Positions 54,415 through 64,000 of a DNA stretch of 64,000 bases are shown one piece after another. Position numbers and translations under genes: made by a program. The stretch lies in NCBI GenBank assembly GCA_903829015.1, contig CAIKOJ010000155.1, positions 1 through 64,000 of the forward strand, written 5' to 3'. The notes beneath the pieces were generated by a model, which was not told the origin of the DNA, made no database searches, and saw nothing but the letters and a program-made list of their open reading frames with translations. This stretch comes from an uncultured Bacteroidota bacterium. GTDB taxonomy: Bacteria > Bacteroidota > Bacteroidia > Chitinophagales > Chitinophagaceae. Each line of letters opens with the position of its first letter. The stretch's first letter is position 1.

Positions 54415-55734
54415 ATGCAAAACGATAAAACCACGCTCAGGGATCTCTCCATCTTCACATCTGAAGGCAGCGGTGGTGTTTTCGATTTGTTGGACTATAC
54501 TACCACGCAGGCTGGTAAGGATATGCTTCGGGCGCACATACAAAACCCGCCCGATACTTTTGAAAAGCTGCAACAAACACAGGATGCGATCAGGTTCTGG
54601 ACAAAACATCCCGATCTGTGGCCCGCAATAATTTCTAACGGCACACTGGTAATGCTGGAGCGCTATTTCGAATCCGCAGATACAATAACGGCGCCTCCAT
54701 CCGGTTTGGCTATGTCAGTCAATTCGTTCTTTCAGCGCATTTTGAATAAGCAGGAGTATTTTCTCACCCGCTTCTCTCTATCGCATTTGTCCGACTTTCT
54801 GGTTGGTTGTACAAAATTGAGTGAGATCGGAGAGCTTGAGCAAGTGCCCGCACTATTGATGGATGAGATAGGGAAGATTAAAAACGAACTCAACCATCGC
54901 CTCACGCCAGATGTAATAGCTGCAAAAAAAGAAACAAAATACAAAGTACAGGCTCAGCTAAACTACCGTGCCCGTAGAGAGATGAAGAATATGGTATACC
55001 GGCTGATGCACATATACGCAAGACTGGATGCCTGGCAGGCAATGGCACGGGCAACCATAGACCGGAAGTGGGTATTCCCTGAATTACTGCCTGCCAAACC
55101 TGTTTTGATGGAGGCGGTTGGTCTCTTCCATCCGCTGCTGAGGAAACCGATAGCCTATGATATTTCTTTCAACGCTGCTTCAAATTTCCTGTTGCTCACA
55201 GGCGCAAATATGTCGGGGAAAACAACTTTTTTAAGGGCGTTGGGTGTTGGTGCACTGATGGCGCACCTGGGTATGGGTGTGCCGGCGAAATCAATGCGCA
55301 TCAGTTTTATGCAGGGGATCGTTACCAATATGCAGGTAGAAGACAACATTCACAAAGGGGAAAGTTACTTTTTTGCTGAGGTGCAGAGAATGAAACAGAC
55401 TGCCGAAAAACTAATGACCGACCAACCACATCTGGTGCTTATGGACGAACTGTTCAAGGGTACCAATGTGCACGATGCGTATGAATGTACAAAAGCTGTA
55501 CTGGAGGGTTTAAAGCATCATTCAGGTCATTTGATGGTTTTATCAACGCACCTGTACGAAGTTGCCCAGCAGTTCAGCGCTAACGACGGTATCATTTTTT
55601 CATACTTCGTAACCAACATGAGCGAGAACGGTGGTTATGAATTTACCTACGAACTTAAAGAAGGTATATCCAACGACCGGATCGGGTACCTGATACTACA
55701 GAAAGAAGGGATTATAGATCTGCTCAAAAAGTAA
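54415..55734 (+). CDS. MutS-family ATPase domain protein
   Basis: 439 residues. Only the lever/clamp and ATPase parts of MutS are present; the mismatch-recognition domain is absent. Walker A GANMSGKTT is at 263-271; the Walker B region LVLMDELFKGTN has D344 and E345. N-terminal half is helical (LRDLSIFTSEGSGGVFDLLDYT). Such short MutS-like proteins of Bacteroidota are not the mismatch-repair MutS; they may act in recombination or structured-DNA processing. Not in an operon with mutL, which is 9 kb away. Confidence 0.85.
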   Translation: MQNDKTTLRDLSIFTSEGSGGVFDLLDYTTTQAGKDMLRAHIQNPPDTFEKLQQTQDAIRFWTKHPDLWPAIISNGTLVMLERYFESADTITAPPSGLAMSVNSFFQRILNKQEYFLTRFSLSHLSDFLVGCTKLSEIGELEQVPALLMDEIGKIKNELNHRLTPDVIAAKKETKYKVQAQLNYRARREMKNMVYRLMHIYARLDAWQAMARATIDRKWVFPELLPAKPVLMEAVGLFHPLLRKPIAYDISFNAASNFLLLTGANMSGKTTFLRALGVGALMAHLGMGVPAKSMRISFMQGIVTNMQVEDNIHKGESYFFAEVQRMKQTAEKLMTDQPHLVLMDELFKGTNVHDAYECTKAVLEGLKHHSGHLMVLSTHLYEVAQQFSANDGIIFSYFVTNMSENGGYEFTYELKEGISNDRIGYLILQKEGIIDLLKK

Positions 55735-55788
55735 CGAATAACCCACCGGTATAAAATCAGGTGAGTATAATAATCATAATTACAGATA

Positions 55789-57027
55789 ATGCCTGCCAGG
55801 AAAAAGTTCACGAAATTCACGATCGCCGCACTCATTGTTGCTGTTGTTGTGTCCGGTATTTTCCTGGTTCAGCGGCATATTAAATACAAAAACGCAATTG
55901 CTGCCAACGAGCAAAAGAAAAGGAACAAAGCTATTCCACTTCCTTTCACTTACACCACACCTTCTGTTGATTCCACCCAGCAGGGCTACATTTTGTTGAC
56001 TCCCCACCGCCGCTTCAATATGCGAAACGGACGGATAGTAGTTATGGATTTCAAAGGCCGTATTTTATTTGAAAAAGTTACGCCGGGTACTGCCAGCGAC
56101 TTTCGGCAATGGATAGTAAACGGCCAGAAAAGATATACCTATGGGATTGATGATCCGGCTGCGGTTCACGTAACACTGGAAGCAGGATACGTTTTGCTGC
56201 TGGATTCGGCACTCAATCCAATGAAACAAATACACCTGAAACCATATAACGACATCACAACCGACAAAGGTCAGGATCTGGATCTGCACGACTTTATTTT
56301 ACTCTCTGATGAGCATTACATTGCAATGGCCGTTTACCCTAAAAACGCCACAAATATTCCGGAAGTACTATCACCCTCACCTGCAAACAGAACTGCAACC
56401 GCAATCATTCAGGAAGTGAACAATGGAGCCGTAGTATGGCAGTGGGATGCCAGTAATTATCAAGAACTCTATACCTCAAGCACAGCGCGCAACAACTTTC
56501 ACGATACTGCTGTGCAAGATTACATACACCTAAATTCCATGTGCCTCGATCCGCGTGATAGTAACCTCATACTTTCCATGCGCAATCTGAACCAGATAAT
56601 TAAAATAAACAGGAAGACCGGGAACATCATGTGGCGGCTGGGTGGCAAAAATTCCGACTTTCATCTTACTGCCGAGCAGGAGTTCCTGCGTCAGCATAAC
56701 GTTACTCTGACCGATAGCAATCAAACACTGCTTGTATTTGACAATGGCGAAAAAGGCAAAAGAGAAAATTCCCGCATACTTGAATTTAGGTTGGATGAGC
56801 AAAAGCGGTCTGTTACCGCATTTAGATCTTTTAGAATTCCTGCACCATTTTCAGAACATGAAGGCTCGGTACAAAAGTGTGGCAACAACTATCTCATCTC
56901 CGGCGGCACAGGCAATTATTTATTGCTGGTAAATCCGGCAACCGGAACAAAAAGAATGGAGCTCAACGCTAACCAATGCAACTACAGGGCGTATTGGATA
57001 AAAGACATTAACAGTATCCTCAGGTAA
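55789..57027 (+). CDS. membrane-anchored arylsulfotransferase (ASST)-like protein, copy 1
   Basis: 412 residues. N-terminal signal anchor (about 8-28, IAALIVAVVVSGIFLV). The rest is a beta-propeller with ASST-type blocks: LHDFILLSDEHY, IQEVNNGAVVWQWD, and the signature region DYIHLNSMCLDP..NLILSMRNLNQIIKINRKTGNIMWRLGG. ASST enzymes transfer sulfate between phenols; the anchor replaces the usual cleaved signal peptide here, so the location is probably the periplasmic face of the membrane. Whether the catalytic histidine is kept could not be judged. Paralogous to the next gene. Confidence 0.82.
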   Translation: MPARKKFTKFTIAALIVAVVVSGIFLVQRHIKYKNAIAANEQKKRNKAIPLPFTYTTPSVDSTQQGYILLTPHRRFNMRNGRIVVMDFKGRILFEKVTPGTASDFRQWIVNGQKRYTYGIDDPAAVHVTLEAGYVLLLDSALNPMKQIHLKPYNDITTDKGQDLDLHDFILLSDEHYIAMAVYPKNATNIPEVLSPSPANRTATAIIQEVNNGAVVWQWDASNYQELYTSSTARNNFHDTAVQDYIHLNSMCLDPRDSNLILSMRNLNQIIKINRKTGNIMWRLGGKNSDFHLTAEQEFLRQHNVTLTDSNQTLLVFDNGEKGKRENSRILEFRLDEQKRSVTAFRSFRIPAPFSEHEGSVQKCGNNYLISGGTGNYLLLVNPATGTKRMELNANQCNYRAYWIKDINSILR

Positions 57028-57062
57028 AACGTGTAATTTTCACGAAAATTCAACTAACTTAT

Positions 57063-58307
57063 TTGAGCAGAGCAGCTTTCATACGATCTAAGTTTAGCAA
57101 AGTAATTATTGCGTTGGTTGCGACCATTGCGCTTGGTTTCTTTGTTTACAAGGTGGTAGTGCATATCAAAGCAAACAACTTTCTCGAATTTCAATACGAC
57201 ATATCTACCAGCGATCCGGCGCAAAAAGGATATATCCTCATGGCACCGTACGTCACCACCAGCGAGCGTTTTTCGCGCCTGGTGATCATGGATTTTGCAG
57301 GGCATATTTTAGTAAAGAAAAAAGTAGCCGGAATAGTTAGTGATTTCCGTCAATGGATCATCAACGGCCGGATTCGTTATTCCTATGCGGTTTATGACCC
57401 GTCCATTTTTTTGCAGAATTATTCCAATGGTTCGGTGGCACATGAAGTAATCCTTGACTCCGCACTCAATGAGATCGGTCAGGTACGTTTGCTTCCTTAT
57501 GGCGATGTTGTTACAGATAATAAGAAGGGCATCGATCATCACGACTTCATCATGCTGTCTGACAATCATTTTATAACGATGACGTCATACATCAAAACCG
57601 TAACCAATATCCCTGCTTCATTATCCCCTTCGCCTACCGTTAAGCTGGCAGTTCCTATCCTTCAGGAAATAGAAGACGGCACGGTTATCTGGCAATGGGA
57701 TGCGTCTTTGTATCCCGAGTTTTATGCAGGCAGCATGAAATGGAACAACTACTCAAACGGAAAAGATGTACAGGACTATATGCACGTAAACGGTATGATT
57801 ATAGACCCTGCCGACAGTAACCTTGTTGTATCATTTCACAACACCAACCAACTCGTAAAAATAAACCGGAAAACAGGAGCCATCATTTGGCGGTTCGGTG
57901 GTAAGAACTCCGACTTTAGCCTCAGTGGAGAGCAGTTGTTTTTATGGCAGCATAATCCGGATTTTGCAGATAGCGGCAGAACTCTGACTTTGTTCGACAA
58001 TGGCGACAAGGATTCCCGGCATTTTTCCAGAATATTGGAATACAATCTGGACCAACAAAACAAGAAAGTAACAGGGTTCAGATCATATACTATCCCTGAT
58101 CTGTTTGCAGAAAATAAAGGATCAGTTCAGGTGTGCGACGGCAACTATTTTATTTGCGGTGGTTCCGGTAATTTTATTTTACTCACCGACCGGCACACGG
58201 GTACCGTCAAATTCAAAATGACTTACAACCATACCTCATTCCGAGCCTATTACGCCAGTGATATTACAGGTATCACAATAAATAAGAACTTCAAAAATTC
58301 CGATTAA
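57063..58307 (+). CDS. membrane-anchored arylsulfotransferase (ASST)-like protein, copy 2
   Basis: 414 residues, TTG start at 57063 (MSRAAFIRSKFSK), a hydrophobic anchor at about 14-32, then the same propeller plan as copy 1: HDFIMLSDNHF, ILQEIEDGTVIWQWD, DYMHVNGMIIDP..NLVVSFHNTNQLVKINRKTGAIIWRFGG. The two proteins align over their whole length with many matched strands, so they arose by tandem duplication. They lie 36 bases apart and are probably co-transcribed. A 38-residue membrane peptide gene follows. Confidence 0.82.
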   Translation: MSRAAFIRSKFSKVIIALVATIALGFFVYKVVVHIKANNFLEFQYDISTSDPAQKGYILMAPYVTTSERFSRLVIMDFAGHILVKKKVAGIVSDFRQWIINGRIRYSYAVYDPSIFLQNYSNGSVAHEVILDSALNEIGQVRLLPYGDVVTDNKKGIDHHDFIMLSDNHFITMTSYIKTVTNIPASLSPSPTVKLAVPILQEIEDGTVIWQWDASLYPEFYAGSMKWNNYSNGKDVQDYMHVNGMIIDPADSNLVVSFHNTNQLVKINRKTGAIIWRFGGKNSDFSLSGEQLFLWQHNPDFADSGRTLTLFDNGDKDSRHFSRILEYNLDQQNKKVTGFRSYTIPDLFAENKGSVQVCDGNYFICGGSGNFILLTDRHTGTVKFKMTYNHTSFRAYYASDITGITINKNFKNSD

Positions 58308-58332
58308 TTTTGTTGTAATTATACTATTAGAA

Positions 58333-58449
58333 ATGACAGATACAGATTCACGCAGGAAAGGAAGGATCATTGTTGTTATTCTGGTCGCAATTTTAATACT
58401 GCCACTTTGCTATGCTTTGTTCAAAGAATACGTGATGAAACATCCCTGA
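58333..58449 (+). CDS. 38-residue membrane peptide
   Basis: MTDTDSRRKGRIIVVILVAI then LILPLCYALFKEYVMKHP: a short basic N-terminus and one hydrophobic helix of about 20 residues, ending in a basic tail; stop TGA at 58447-58449. It begins 25 bases after copy 2 of the ASST-like genes and ends 62 bases before hutH, on the same strand. Coding status is plausible but not certain. Confidence 0.5.
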   Translation: MTDTDSRRKGRIIVVILVAILILPLCYALFKEYVMKHP

Positions 58450-58511
58450 TGTTTTCTACGGGCTTGAAAACAGTTGCTGTATAAGTACATTTATCACTGA
58501 TAATTTTTACT

Positions 58512-59978
58512 ATGGAATTACCTGAGCATTTATCAATTGAATTTTTCAACACACTTTCTTCCGATTCCCTGGCAGTCTCTGATGAGGCAGCAAAACGTAT
58601 TTCAATCAACAGATCCTACCTCGACAATGTGCTGAAGGACGGTAAAACCCACTACGGTATTAATACCGGATTCGGTTCCCTTTGTAATGTGCGGATCGAC
58701 GAAGGGGAGTTGTCTTTGCTACAGGAAAATCTGGTTTGCTCGCATGCCTGTGGAATGGGGAATGAAGTACCGGTAGAAATCGTAAAGCTAATGCTGTTGT
58801 TAAAGGTACACGGACTTAGCCTCGGCTACAGTGGCGTTCGCGAAGAAGTGGTTAACCGGCTGGCTGCATTTTATTCAAAAGGTATTTATCCGGTTGTGCA
58901 TGAGTTGGGTTCACTCGGTGCTTCAGGCGATTTGGCTCCACTTGCGCATATGTGTCTGCCCTTGCTTGGAAAAGGAATGGTGCATTATAAAGGCAGCAAA
59001 ATACCTGCAATGGATGCGCTTGGAAAAGAAGGGCTGGAACCGATAAAACTGGCTGCCAAAGAAGGTCTGGCACTCCTCAACGGCACACAATTTATGAGTT
59101 CGCATCTGGTACACTCGCTGGTGGCGGCTAAAAGGCTCATAGAGTGGGCAGATTTAATAGGCGGTCTTTCTGCAGATGCATTCATGGCCAAAGATGAGCC
59201 GTTTCGTGATCCTATACACAGAGTACGACCGCACAAAGGTCAGCGGGATACAGGTGCCAATATGCTGCGCATACTATCTGGCAGCGAAATACAGCGGCTG
59301 CATAAAGAGCAGGTACAGGATCCGTATTCATTCCGTTGTATTCCTCAGGTACATGGTGCCACAAAAGATGTTTGGGACACCGTATCAAGGGTGGTGGAAA
59401 CAGAGATCAACTCAGTAACAGATAATCCCATCGTATTTCATGATGAAGATGCGATCATGAGCGGCGGTAATTTCCACGGACAAACATTAGCCCTCCATGC
59501 CGATTTTCTAGCAATGGGTATGGCCGAGCTGGCCAATATCTCTGAGCGCAGAACCTATCTGTTGGTAAGCGGGCAGCGTAACTTACCGCCGTTCCTTGCC
59601 CCCAATGCCGGACTCAACAGTGGTTTTATGATTGCTCAGTATACGGCTGCTGCAATTGTTAGTCAGAACAAACAATTGTGTACTCCTGCTTCGGTTGATA
59701 GTATTGTGAGCAGCAACGGACAGGAAGACCATGTAAGTATGGGTGCCAATGCAGTTACTAAATTAAGGCAGGTTGTTTTGAACGTTCAGCGCGTACTTGC
59801 CATTGAATTACTCACAGCTGCACAGGCCATAGAATTCAGACGGCCGGAAAAAACATCTCCTCTCCTGGAGGAGCTGCTAAGTGCTTTCAGAAAGGAAATT
59901 ACGTTTATGGCCAACGACGAAGTGCTGGGCGAGAAGATGCTTCAGGCCGAGACATTTTTGAACCGACGCGCGCAGTAA
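58512..59978 (+). CDS. hutH: histidine ammonia-lyase HutH
   Basis: Deaminates histidine to urocanate, first step of histidine breakdown. 488 residues. The prosthetic group (MIO) precursor Ala-Ser-Gly is A137-S138-G139 in SLGASGDLAPLAH, next to the usual 142-144 of the family. Other family blocks: HYGINTGFGSL, YSFRCIPQVHGA, and NGQEDHVSMGANAV. No other hut genes are adjacent. Shares a bidirectional terminator with clpC. Confidence 0.96.
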   Translation: MELPEHLSIEFFNTLSSDSLAVSDEAAKRISINRSYLDNVLKDGKTHYGINTGFGSLCNVRIDEGELSLLQENLVCSHACGMGNEVPVEIVKLMLLLKVHGLSLGYSGVREEVVNRLAAFYSKGIYPVVHELGSLGASGDLAPLAHMCLPLLGKGMVHYKGSKIPAMDALGKEGLEPIKLAAKEGLALLNGTQFMSSHLVHSLVAAKRLIEWADLIGGLSADAFMAKDEPFRDPIHRVRPHKGQRDTGANMLRILSGSEIQRLHKEQVQDPYSFRCIPQVHGATKDVWDTVSRVVETEINSVTDNPIVFHDEDAIMSGGNFHGQTLALHADFLAMGMAELANISERRTYLLVSGQRNLPPFLAPNAGLNSGFMIAQYTAAAIVSQNKQLCTPASVDSIVSSNGQEDHVSMGANAVTKLRQVVLNVQRVLAIELLTAAQAIEFRRPEKTSPLLEELLSAFRKEITFMANDEVLGEKMLQAETFLNRRAQ

Positions 59979-60000
59979 TTTCATTAGGATATTGCATAAA

Positions 60001-60029
60001 AAAACGCCTTAGAATTTCTAAGGCGTTTT
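60001..60029. terminator. bidirectional terminator between hutH and clpC
   Basis: Perfect 13-bp stem AAAACGCCTTAGA / TCTAAGGCGTTTT (60001-60013 and 60017-60029), three-base loop. Terminal A and T runs serve both strands. Confidence 0.92.
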
Positions 60030-60045
60030 CATTTGACATCGATAA

Positions 60046-62592
60046 TTATCCTACACTAGGTTCTTCCTCAATTTTCGCAGGAGCAATTTCGATATTGAAA
60101 ATGATCTTGCTGTCTTTTTCATCATAGTCAGCAGTTACGCTATCTCCCGATTTTATCCTGTGGTTCAGTATCTCTTCTGCCAGCGGATCTTCCAGATACT
60201 TCTGAATAGCCCTGTGCAGCGGACGAGCGCCAAACTGCTGATCGTAACCTTTCTCTGCAATGAACTTTTTAGCAGGGTCAGTAAGGTGCACTGTAAATCC
60301 GAGATTATTCAATCGCTTCATTACATCCTTCATGATGATGTCTATGATCAGGTTAATATGCTTCTCTTCCAGTGAGTTAAAGATCACCACATCGTCAATA
60401 CGGTTCAGGAATTCCGGAGAGAAAGTTCTTTTCAAAGCCTTCTCAATAACGCCACGGCTTATGTCTTCAGAATTCGAGATCTTGGTAGCTGTACTGAATC
60501 CTACACCCGCACCGAAATCTTTCAATTGCCTTGCGCCGATATTCGATGTCATAATGATCAGTGTATTCTTAAAATCCACTTTCCTGCCCAAACCATCGGT
60601 CAGCTGACCATCGTCCAGCACCTGCAGTAGTATGTTGAATATATCCGGATGCGCTTTTTCAATTTCATCGAGCAGCACTACAGAGTATGGTTTCCTGCGC
60701 ACTTTCTCTGTCAGTTGACCACCTTCTTCATAACCAACATATCCAGGAGGAGCACCTATCAAACGGCTAAGTGAGAATTTCTCCATGTATTCACTCATAT
60801 CTACCCTGATCAGTGCATCATCACTGTCGAACATGTATCGTGCCAGTGCGCGTGCCAGCTCAGTCTTTCCTACACCGGTCGGGCCCAGGAATATGAATGA
60901 GCCTATCGGTTTGCGCGGATCTTTAAGACCTACGCGGTTTCTCTGTATTGCTTTTACTATCTTGTTGATTGCCTCATCTTGCCCTACAACATTATCTCTC
61001 AGATCTTCATCCATCCGGCGGAGTTTCACGCTTTCCGCTTCTACCATCCGCATCACAGGTATGCCTGTCATCATACTGATCACTTCGGCAATCGCTTCTT
61101 CATTGATCGGGTAGCGTTTATGTTTCGCCTCTTCCTCCCAGTCTGCTTTTGCTTTATCCAGTTCTTCTCCCAGTCTTTTCTCCCTGTCGCGCAATGCTGC
61201 AGCTTCTTCAAAACGCTGGCTTTTTACCACCTTGTTTTTCTCCTGCTTAATATCCTCAATTTTCTTCTCCAGATCAAGTATGGTCTCAGGCACATTGATG
61301 TTCTTCAGGTGTACCCTTGCGCCAGCCTCGTCCATTACATCAATGGCTTTATCTGGCAGCAGGCGGTCTGTCATATATCTGTCGCTAAGTTTCACGCATG
61401 CATCTATTGCTTCTGCATCATATAATACGTTGTGAAAGTCTTCGTATTTAGAACGGATGTTGTTCAGGATCGTAATTGTTTCCTCCACACTTGGTGGTTC
61501 AATAAGCACTTTCTGAAAACGACGATCCAACGCACCGTCCTTTTCTATGTACATGCGGTATTCATCGAGTGTAGATGCACCTATGCACTGCAGGTCTCCC
61601 CTCGCAAGTGCCGGCTTGAATATGTTGGATGCATCCAGCGAACCCGATGCGCCACCTGCACCAACTATGGTGTGTATCTCATCAATAAACAGGATCACAT
61701 CACGGTTTTTCTCCAGCTCATTCATAATGGCCTTCATCCTTTCTTCAAACTGACCACGGTATTTAGTACCTGCCACCAAAGCGGCAAGATCCAGACTGAT
61801 CACTCTTTTATCAAAAAGTACCCTCGATACTTTACGCTGTACGATTCTTAAAGCCAATCCTTCCACTATGGCGGTTTTACCAACACCTGGCTCACCTATC
61901 AGTATGGGGTTATTCTTTTTACGGCGCGATAATATCTGCGATACACGCTCTATTTCCACATCCCTGCCCACAATAGGGTCTAGTGTACCCAATTCAGCAA
62001 ATTTGGTAATATCCCGGCCAAAGTTGTCCAGTACCGGAGTTTTTGATTTTGTATTGCCTGCTGCAGGCTTGCGCTGCTGCTGAAACTGGCGGCGTTCATC
62101 ATCATCTTCAAACTCTTCAGAACCCGGATCGTTGAAATCAGCTGTTGGGTTACCCCCCTGTAATATGGCCAGTTCGTTTTTAAACCGCTCATAGTCCACC
62201 TGATAATTATTAAGTATCTGGGTGGCTACATTTTCTTTATTCTTCAATATCGAAAGCATCAGGTGCTCGGTTTCAACCGTAGTACTTTTCAGTGCCTTGG
62301 CTTCCAGTACCGTAATTCGGATCACCTTTTCGGCCTGCTTGGTAAGCGGCAAACTGTTGATATTGGCGAGGGGTTTGTTGTTTTTATCTTTTATGGCCAG
62401 CTCCAGTTCTTTGCGCAATTCGAAAAAATCGATATTCATATTTTGCAAAACCTTCAGAGCCATGCCATCACCTTCGCGGATGAGCCCTAGTAACAGGTGC
62501 TCAGTCCCAATAAAATCATTACCAAGGCGCAGTGCTTCTTCCCGGCTATAGGATATGATCTCTTTTACTTTTGGCGAGAAATTAGAATCCAT
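60046..62592 (-). CDS. clpC: ClpC-type ATP-dependent Clp protease ATP-binding subunit
   Basis: 848 residues: AAA+ unfoldase that feeds substrates to ClpP. Two Clp_N repeats at about 1-145 ([16 protein letters not shown]), first AAA+ domain with Walker A GEPGVGKT at 233-240, a middle coiled segment with [19 protein letters not shown] at about 445-480 (UVR-like), second AAA+ domain with Walker A GPTGVGKT at 570-577, and the Clp D2-small domain. The linker at 150-185 is acidic and Gln-rich. No McsA/B or CtsR is adjacent. A tmRNA-tagged substrate route is plausible. Confidence 0.96.
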   Translation of the reverse strand: MDSNFSPKVKEIISYSREEALRLGNDFIGTEHLLLGLIREGDGMALKVLQNMNIDFFELRKELELAIKDKNNKPLANINSLPLTKQAEKVIRITVLEAKALKSTTVETEHLMLSILKNKENVATQILNNYQVDYERFKNELAILQGGNPTADFNDPGSEEFEDDDERRQFQQQRKPAAGNTKSKTPVLDNFGRDITKFAELGTLDPIVGRDVEIERVSQILSRRKKNNPILIGEPGVGKTAIVEGLALRIVQRKVSRVLFDKRVISLDLAALVAGTKYRGQFEERMKAIMNELEKNRDVILFIDEIHTIVGAGGASGSLDASNIFKPALARGDLQCIGASTLDEYRMYIEKDGALDRRFQKVLIEPPSVEETITILNNIRSKYEDFHNVLYDAEAIDACVKLSDRYMTDRLLPDKAIDVMDEAGARVHLKNINVPETILDLEKKIEDIKQEKNKVVKSQRFEEAAALRDREKRLGEELDKAKADWEEEAKHKRYPINEEAIAEVISMMTGIPVMRMVEAESVKLRRMDEDLRDNVVGQDEAINKIVKAIQRNRVGLKDPRKPIGSFIFLGPTGVGKTELARALARYMFDSDDALIRVDMSEYMEKFSLSRLIGAPPGYVGYEEGGQLTEKVRRKPYSVVLLDEIEKAHPDIFNILLQVLDDGQLTDGLGRKVDFKNTLIIMTSNIGARQLKDFGAGVGFSTATKISNSEDISRGVIEKALKRTFSPEFLNRIDDVVIFNSLEEKHINLIIDIIMKDVMKRLNNLGFTVHLTDPAKKFIAEKGYDQQFGARPLHRAIQKYLEDPLAEEILNHRIKSGDSVTADYDEKDSKIIFNIEIAPAKIEEEPSVG

Positions 62593-62790
62593 TTTGGTCT
62601 ATTTAAGTTTAAGTAAAGTTAACAATTTTGCAGGTATTTCAATATTGAAGTTCATTATACTGGCATCAGACATTTATTCTAATGTATTCCTGTTATACGC
62701 TCAAAAAATAAGAACTTTGCAGTGCCAACAAAGCCGTGGATTTGTTATATTTATTGCTAAGTTGCTACCCAATAATAAACTACCTGGAAA

Positions 62791-63165
62791 ATGAAGTTCA
62801 AAATTGATACCAAAGATACTTTTACAATTATTATGCCAGAAGAGGGGCAAATAGATGCTAAAATGACAGCCGCACTCCACGAACAGTGCCAGGAAATAAG
62901 GCAAAGCGGCAGTAATAACCTCATTGTTGATTTTCAAAACTGCAATGAAATGGATGGAACCGCTGTTCAGGGATTTGTAGAATTACATGAGGAAAGTTAT
63001 AGTCAGGATATGTCGTTGGTATATACGGGTATTAGTAAACAGGGTATAAATATTTTAAAACAAGATGAAACTGACTTATTGATTAATATTGCACCAACCA
63101 TGAAGGAAGCAATTGATATCATCAGCATGGAGATTCTGGAAAGAGATTTATTTAGCGAAGAATGA
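62791..63165 (+). CDS. STAS-domain protein (anti-sigma antagonist type)
   Basis: 124 residues, single STAS domain. The segment FQNCNEMDGTAVQGFVELH has D55-G56-T57 where SpoIIAA-type proteins have D-S; the phosphorylatable serine is absent, with Thr57 next to it. It precedes rnz by 22 bases on the same strand, a gene pair I recognise from other Bacteroidota. Partner kinase or anti-sigma factor is not in the window. Confidence 0.8.
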   Translation: MKFKIDTKDTFTIIMPEEGQIDAKMTAALHEQCQEIRQSGSNNLIVDFQNCNEMDGTAVQGFVELHEESYSQDMSLVYTGISKQGINILKQDETDLLINIAPTMKEAIDIISMEILERDLFSEE

Positions 63166-63187
63166 TCAATCCTGAAAATCCTGATCA

Positions 63188-64000
63188 ATGAAAGTAACGA
63201 TCCTCGGCAATAACTCAGCATTACCAGCTTTTGGCAGACATCCTACCGCGCAGGCGGTATCGGTGTATGGCGAGGTGCTGCTGATTGATTGTGGCGAGGG
63301 CACGCAGTCGCAGATGCAGAAATATGGATTGCGGTGGCGGAGTATGCACCATATTTTCATCAGCCACCTGCACGGCGATCACTACTTTGGTTTACCCGGA
63401 CTCATCAACAGCATGAGCCTGCTGGGTCGCACCGCACCATTGCATTTGTATGCACCTGCCGAACTGAAACCCATCATTGATTCAATACTTACGGTTGCAG
63501 ATACAGTATTATCATACCCTTTTTACTTCCATGCCCTGCCCGAAGGCAAGAGCCTGCTGATTGATGATATTTCATTCAGTGTTACGGCCTTCCCGGTCAA
63601 TCATAGAATTCAATGCCACGGCTTTCTGGTGGAACGGAAAACCAGAGGCAGAAAGTTAGTACCTGAGCGGTGTGCCGAATTTGATGTTCCATCTGAGTTT
63701 TATCTGAATCTGAAACAAGGCGAGGATTACATTCGCCCGGATGGTGTAATAGTCAAAAACGCCTGGGTGACAGAAGACGGCCCGTCGCCCAAAAAATATG
63801 CCTACTGCGCCGACACCTTATTCACAGACAGTTTCTTGGATACGGTACAAGGTGCAGACACCATTTACCACGAGTGCACCTATCTCGATGCTGATAAAGA
63901 AAAAGCAGCAAAGCGGTACCACAGCACTGCGGCACAGGCCGCAGAACTGGCGAAAATGGCAGGTGCAAAGCAATTGCTGCTGGGCCATTTTTCATCAAAG
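63188..64000 (+). CDS. rnz: ribonuclease Z (3' end cut off by the window)
   Basis: 3' tRNA processing endonuclease, beta-lactamase fold; 271 codons visible, no stop within the window. Zinc motif HLHGDH at 60-65 (ISHLHGDHYFGLPGL), N-terminal ILGNNSALPAFGRHPTAQAV, NHRIQCHGFLVERK and YAYCADTLFTD all fit RNase Z. Follows the STAS gene. In bacteria without encoded CCA ends, RNase Z makes the mature 3' end before CCA addition, consistent with the tmRNA lacking CCA. Confidence 0.95.
   Translation, partial: MKVTILGNNSALPAFGRHPTAQAVSVYGEVLLIDCGEGTQSQMQKYGLRWRSMHHIFISHLHGDHYFGLPGLINSMSLLGRTAPLHLYAPAELKPIIDSILTVADTVLSYPFYFHALPEGKSLLIDDISFSVTAFPVNHRIQCHGFLVERKTRGRKLVPERCAEFDVPSEFYLNLKQGEDYIRPDGVIVKNAWVTEDGPSPKKYAYCADTLFTDSFLDTVQGADTIYHECTYLDADKEKAAKRYHSTAAQAAELAKMAGAKQLLLGHFSSK

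Noticed and set aside
60160..61851. Several open frames on the plus strand opposite clpC
   Set aside because: They are antisense shadows of a conserved gene, without independent signals.

Overview
The window is a chromosomal segment from a member of the Bacteroidota, most likely Chitinophagaceae or a near relative. Four lines of evidence support this: several secreted proteins end in type IX secretion (T9SS) type A sorting domains (genes at 1-1954, 34982, 39352 and 49520); at least a dozen genes are preceded by the Bacteroidota -7 promoter element TAnnTTTG; the tmRNA encodes the tag GEYSYAMAA, close to other Bacteroidota tags; and there are many outer-membrane beta-barrel proteins and lipoproteins. 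Coding density is high and strands are mixed. I see no CRISPR array, insertion sequence, integrase or rRNA/tRNA gene; the only classical RNA gene is ssrA.

Layout. 0-3 kb: a truncated T9SS protein with a PA domain, then nadA. 3.04-3.49 kb: a gene-free AT-rich stretch with a cluster of DnaA-box-like 9-mers, my best candidate for a replication origin. 3.5-15.4 kb: housekeeping and envelope genes (beta-barrel, PLP lyase, LpxD-like acyltransferase, GNAT, ArfB, large membrane protein, ScpB, START-domain protein, RadA, M3 peptidase, two small or unknown envelope proteins), with a candidate small RNA upstream of radA. 15.7-21.5 kb: nadC and a lipid kinase in an operon, then an overlapping pair of unknown envelope proteins and a beta-carbonic anhydrase. 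21.6-26.8 kb: FAH-family hydrolase, 3-hydroxyacyl-CoA dehydrogenase, two paralogous barrels, a dihaem cytochrome c interrupted by an amber codon, and a SnoaL-like protein.

26.9-28.3 kb: ssrA, followed by a degenerate copy of its 3' end and an AT-rich secreted protein with a JAMM-like histidine motif, which may be the scar of an island at the tmRNA gene. 28.5-32.2 kb: Spx/YffB-like protein, an unknown protein with a GNAT-like C-terminal part, and ComM. 32.4-37.1 kb: a NarL-type two-component pair followed by a GloVer-repeat T9SS protein and a lipoprotein. 37.2-43.5 kb: aldehyde dehydrogenase, a small secreted protein and a 1381-residue NHL/Ig-like/T9SS surface protein.

43.7-50.9 kb: rhomboid protease, mutL, nth, purH and a second NHL/T9SS protein. 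51-58.5 kb: a 44-residue lipoprotein, an outer-membrane barrel, a dihydroorotase-family protein, a MutS-family ATPase, two tandem arylsulfotransferase-like proteins and a 38-residue membrane peptide. 58.5-64 kb: hutH, clpC, a STAS-domain protein and the start of rnz.

Functionally the window combines core metabolism (NAD from quinolinate via nadA and nadC, purine synthesis by purH, probable pyrimidine synthesis), genome maintenance (radA, scpB, mutL, MutS-like, nth), protein quality control (ssrA, arfB, clpC, rhomboid, M3 peptidase) and a broad cell-surface set of T9SS proteins, barrels and lipoproteins. Many start codons are TTG or GTG, and in several cases the promoter position decides the start.
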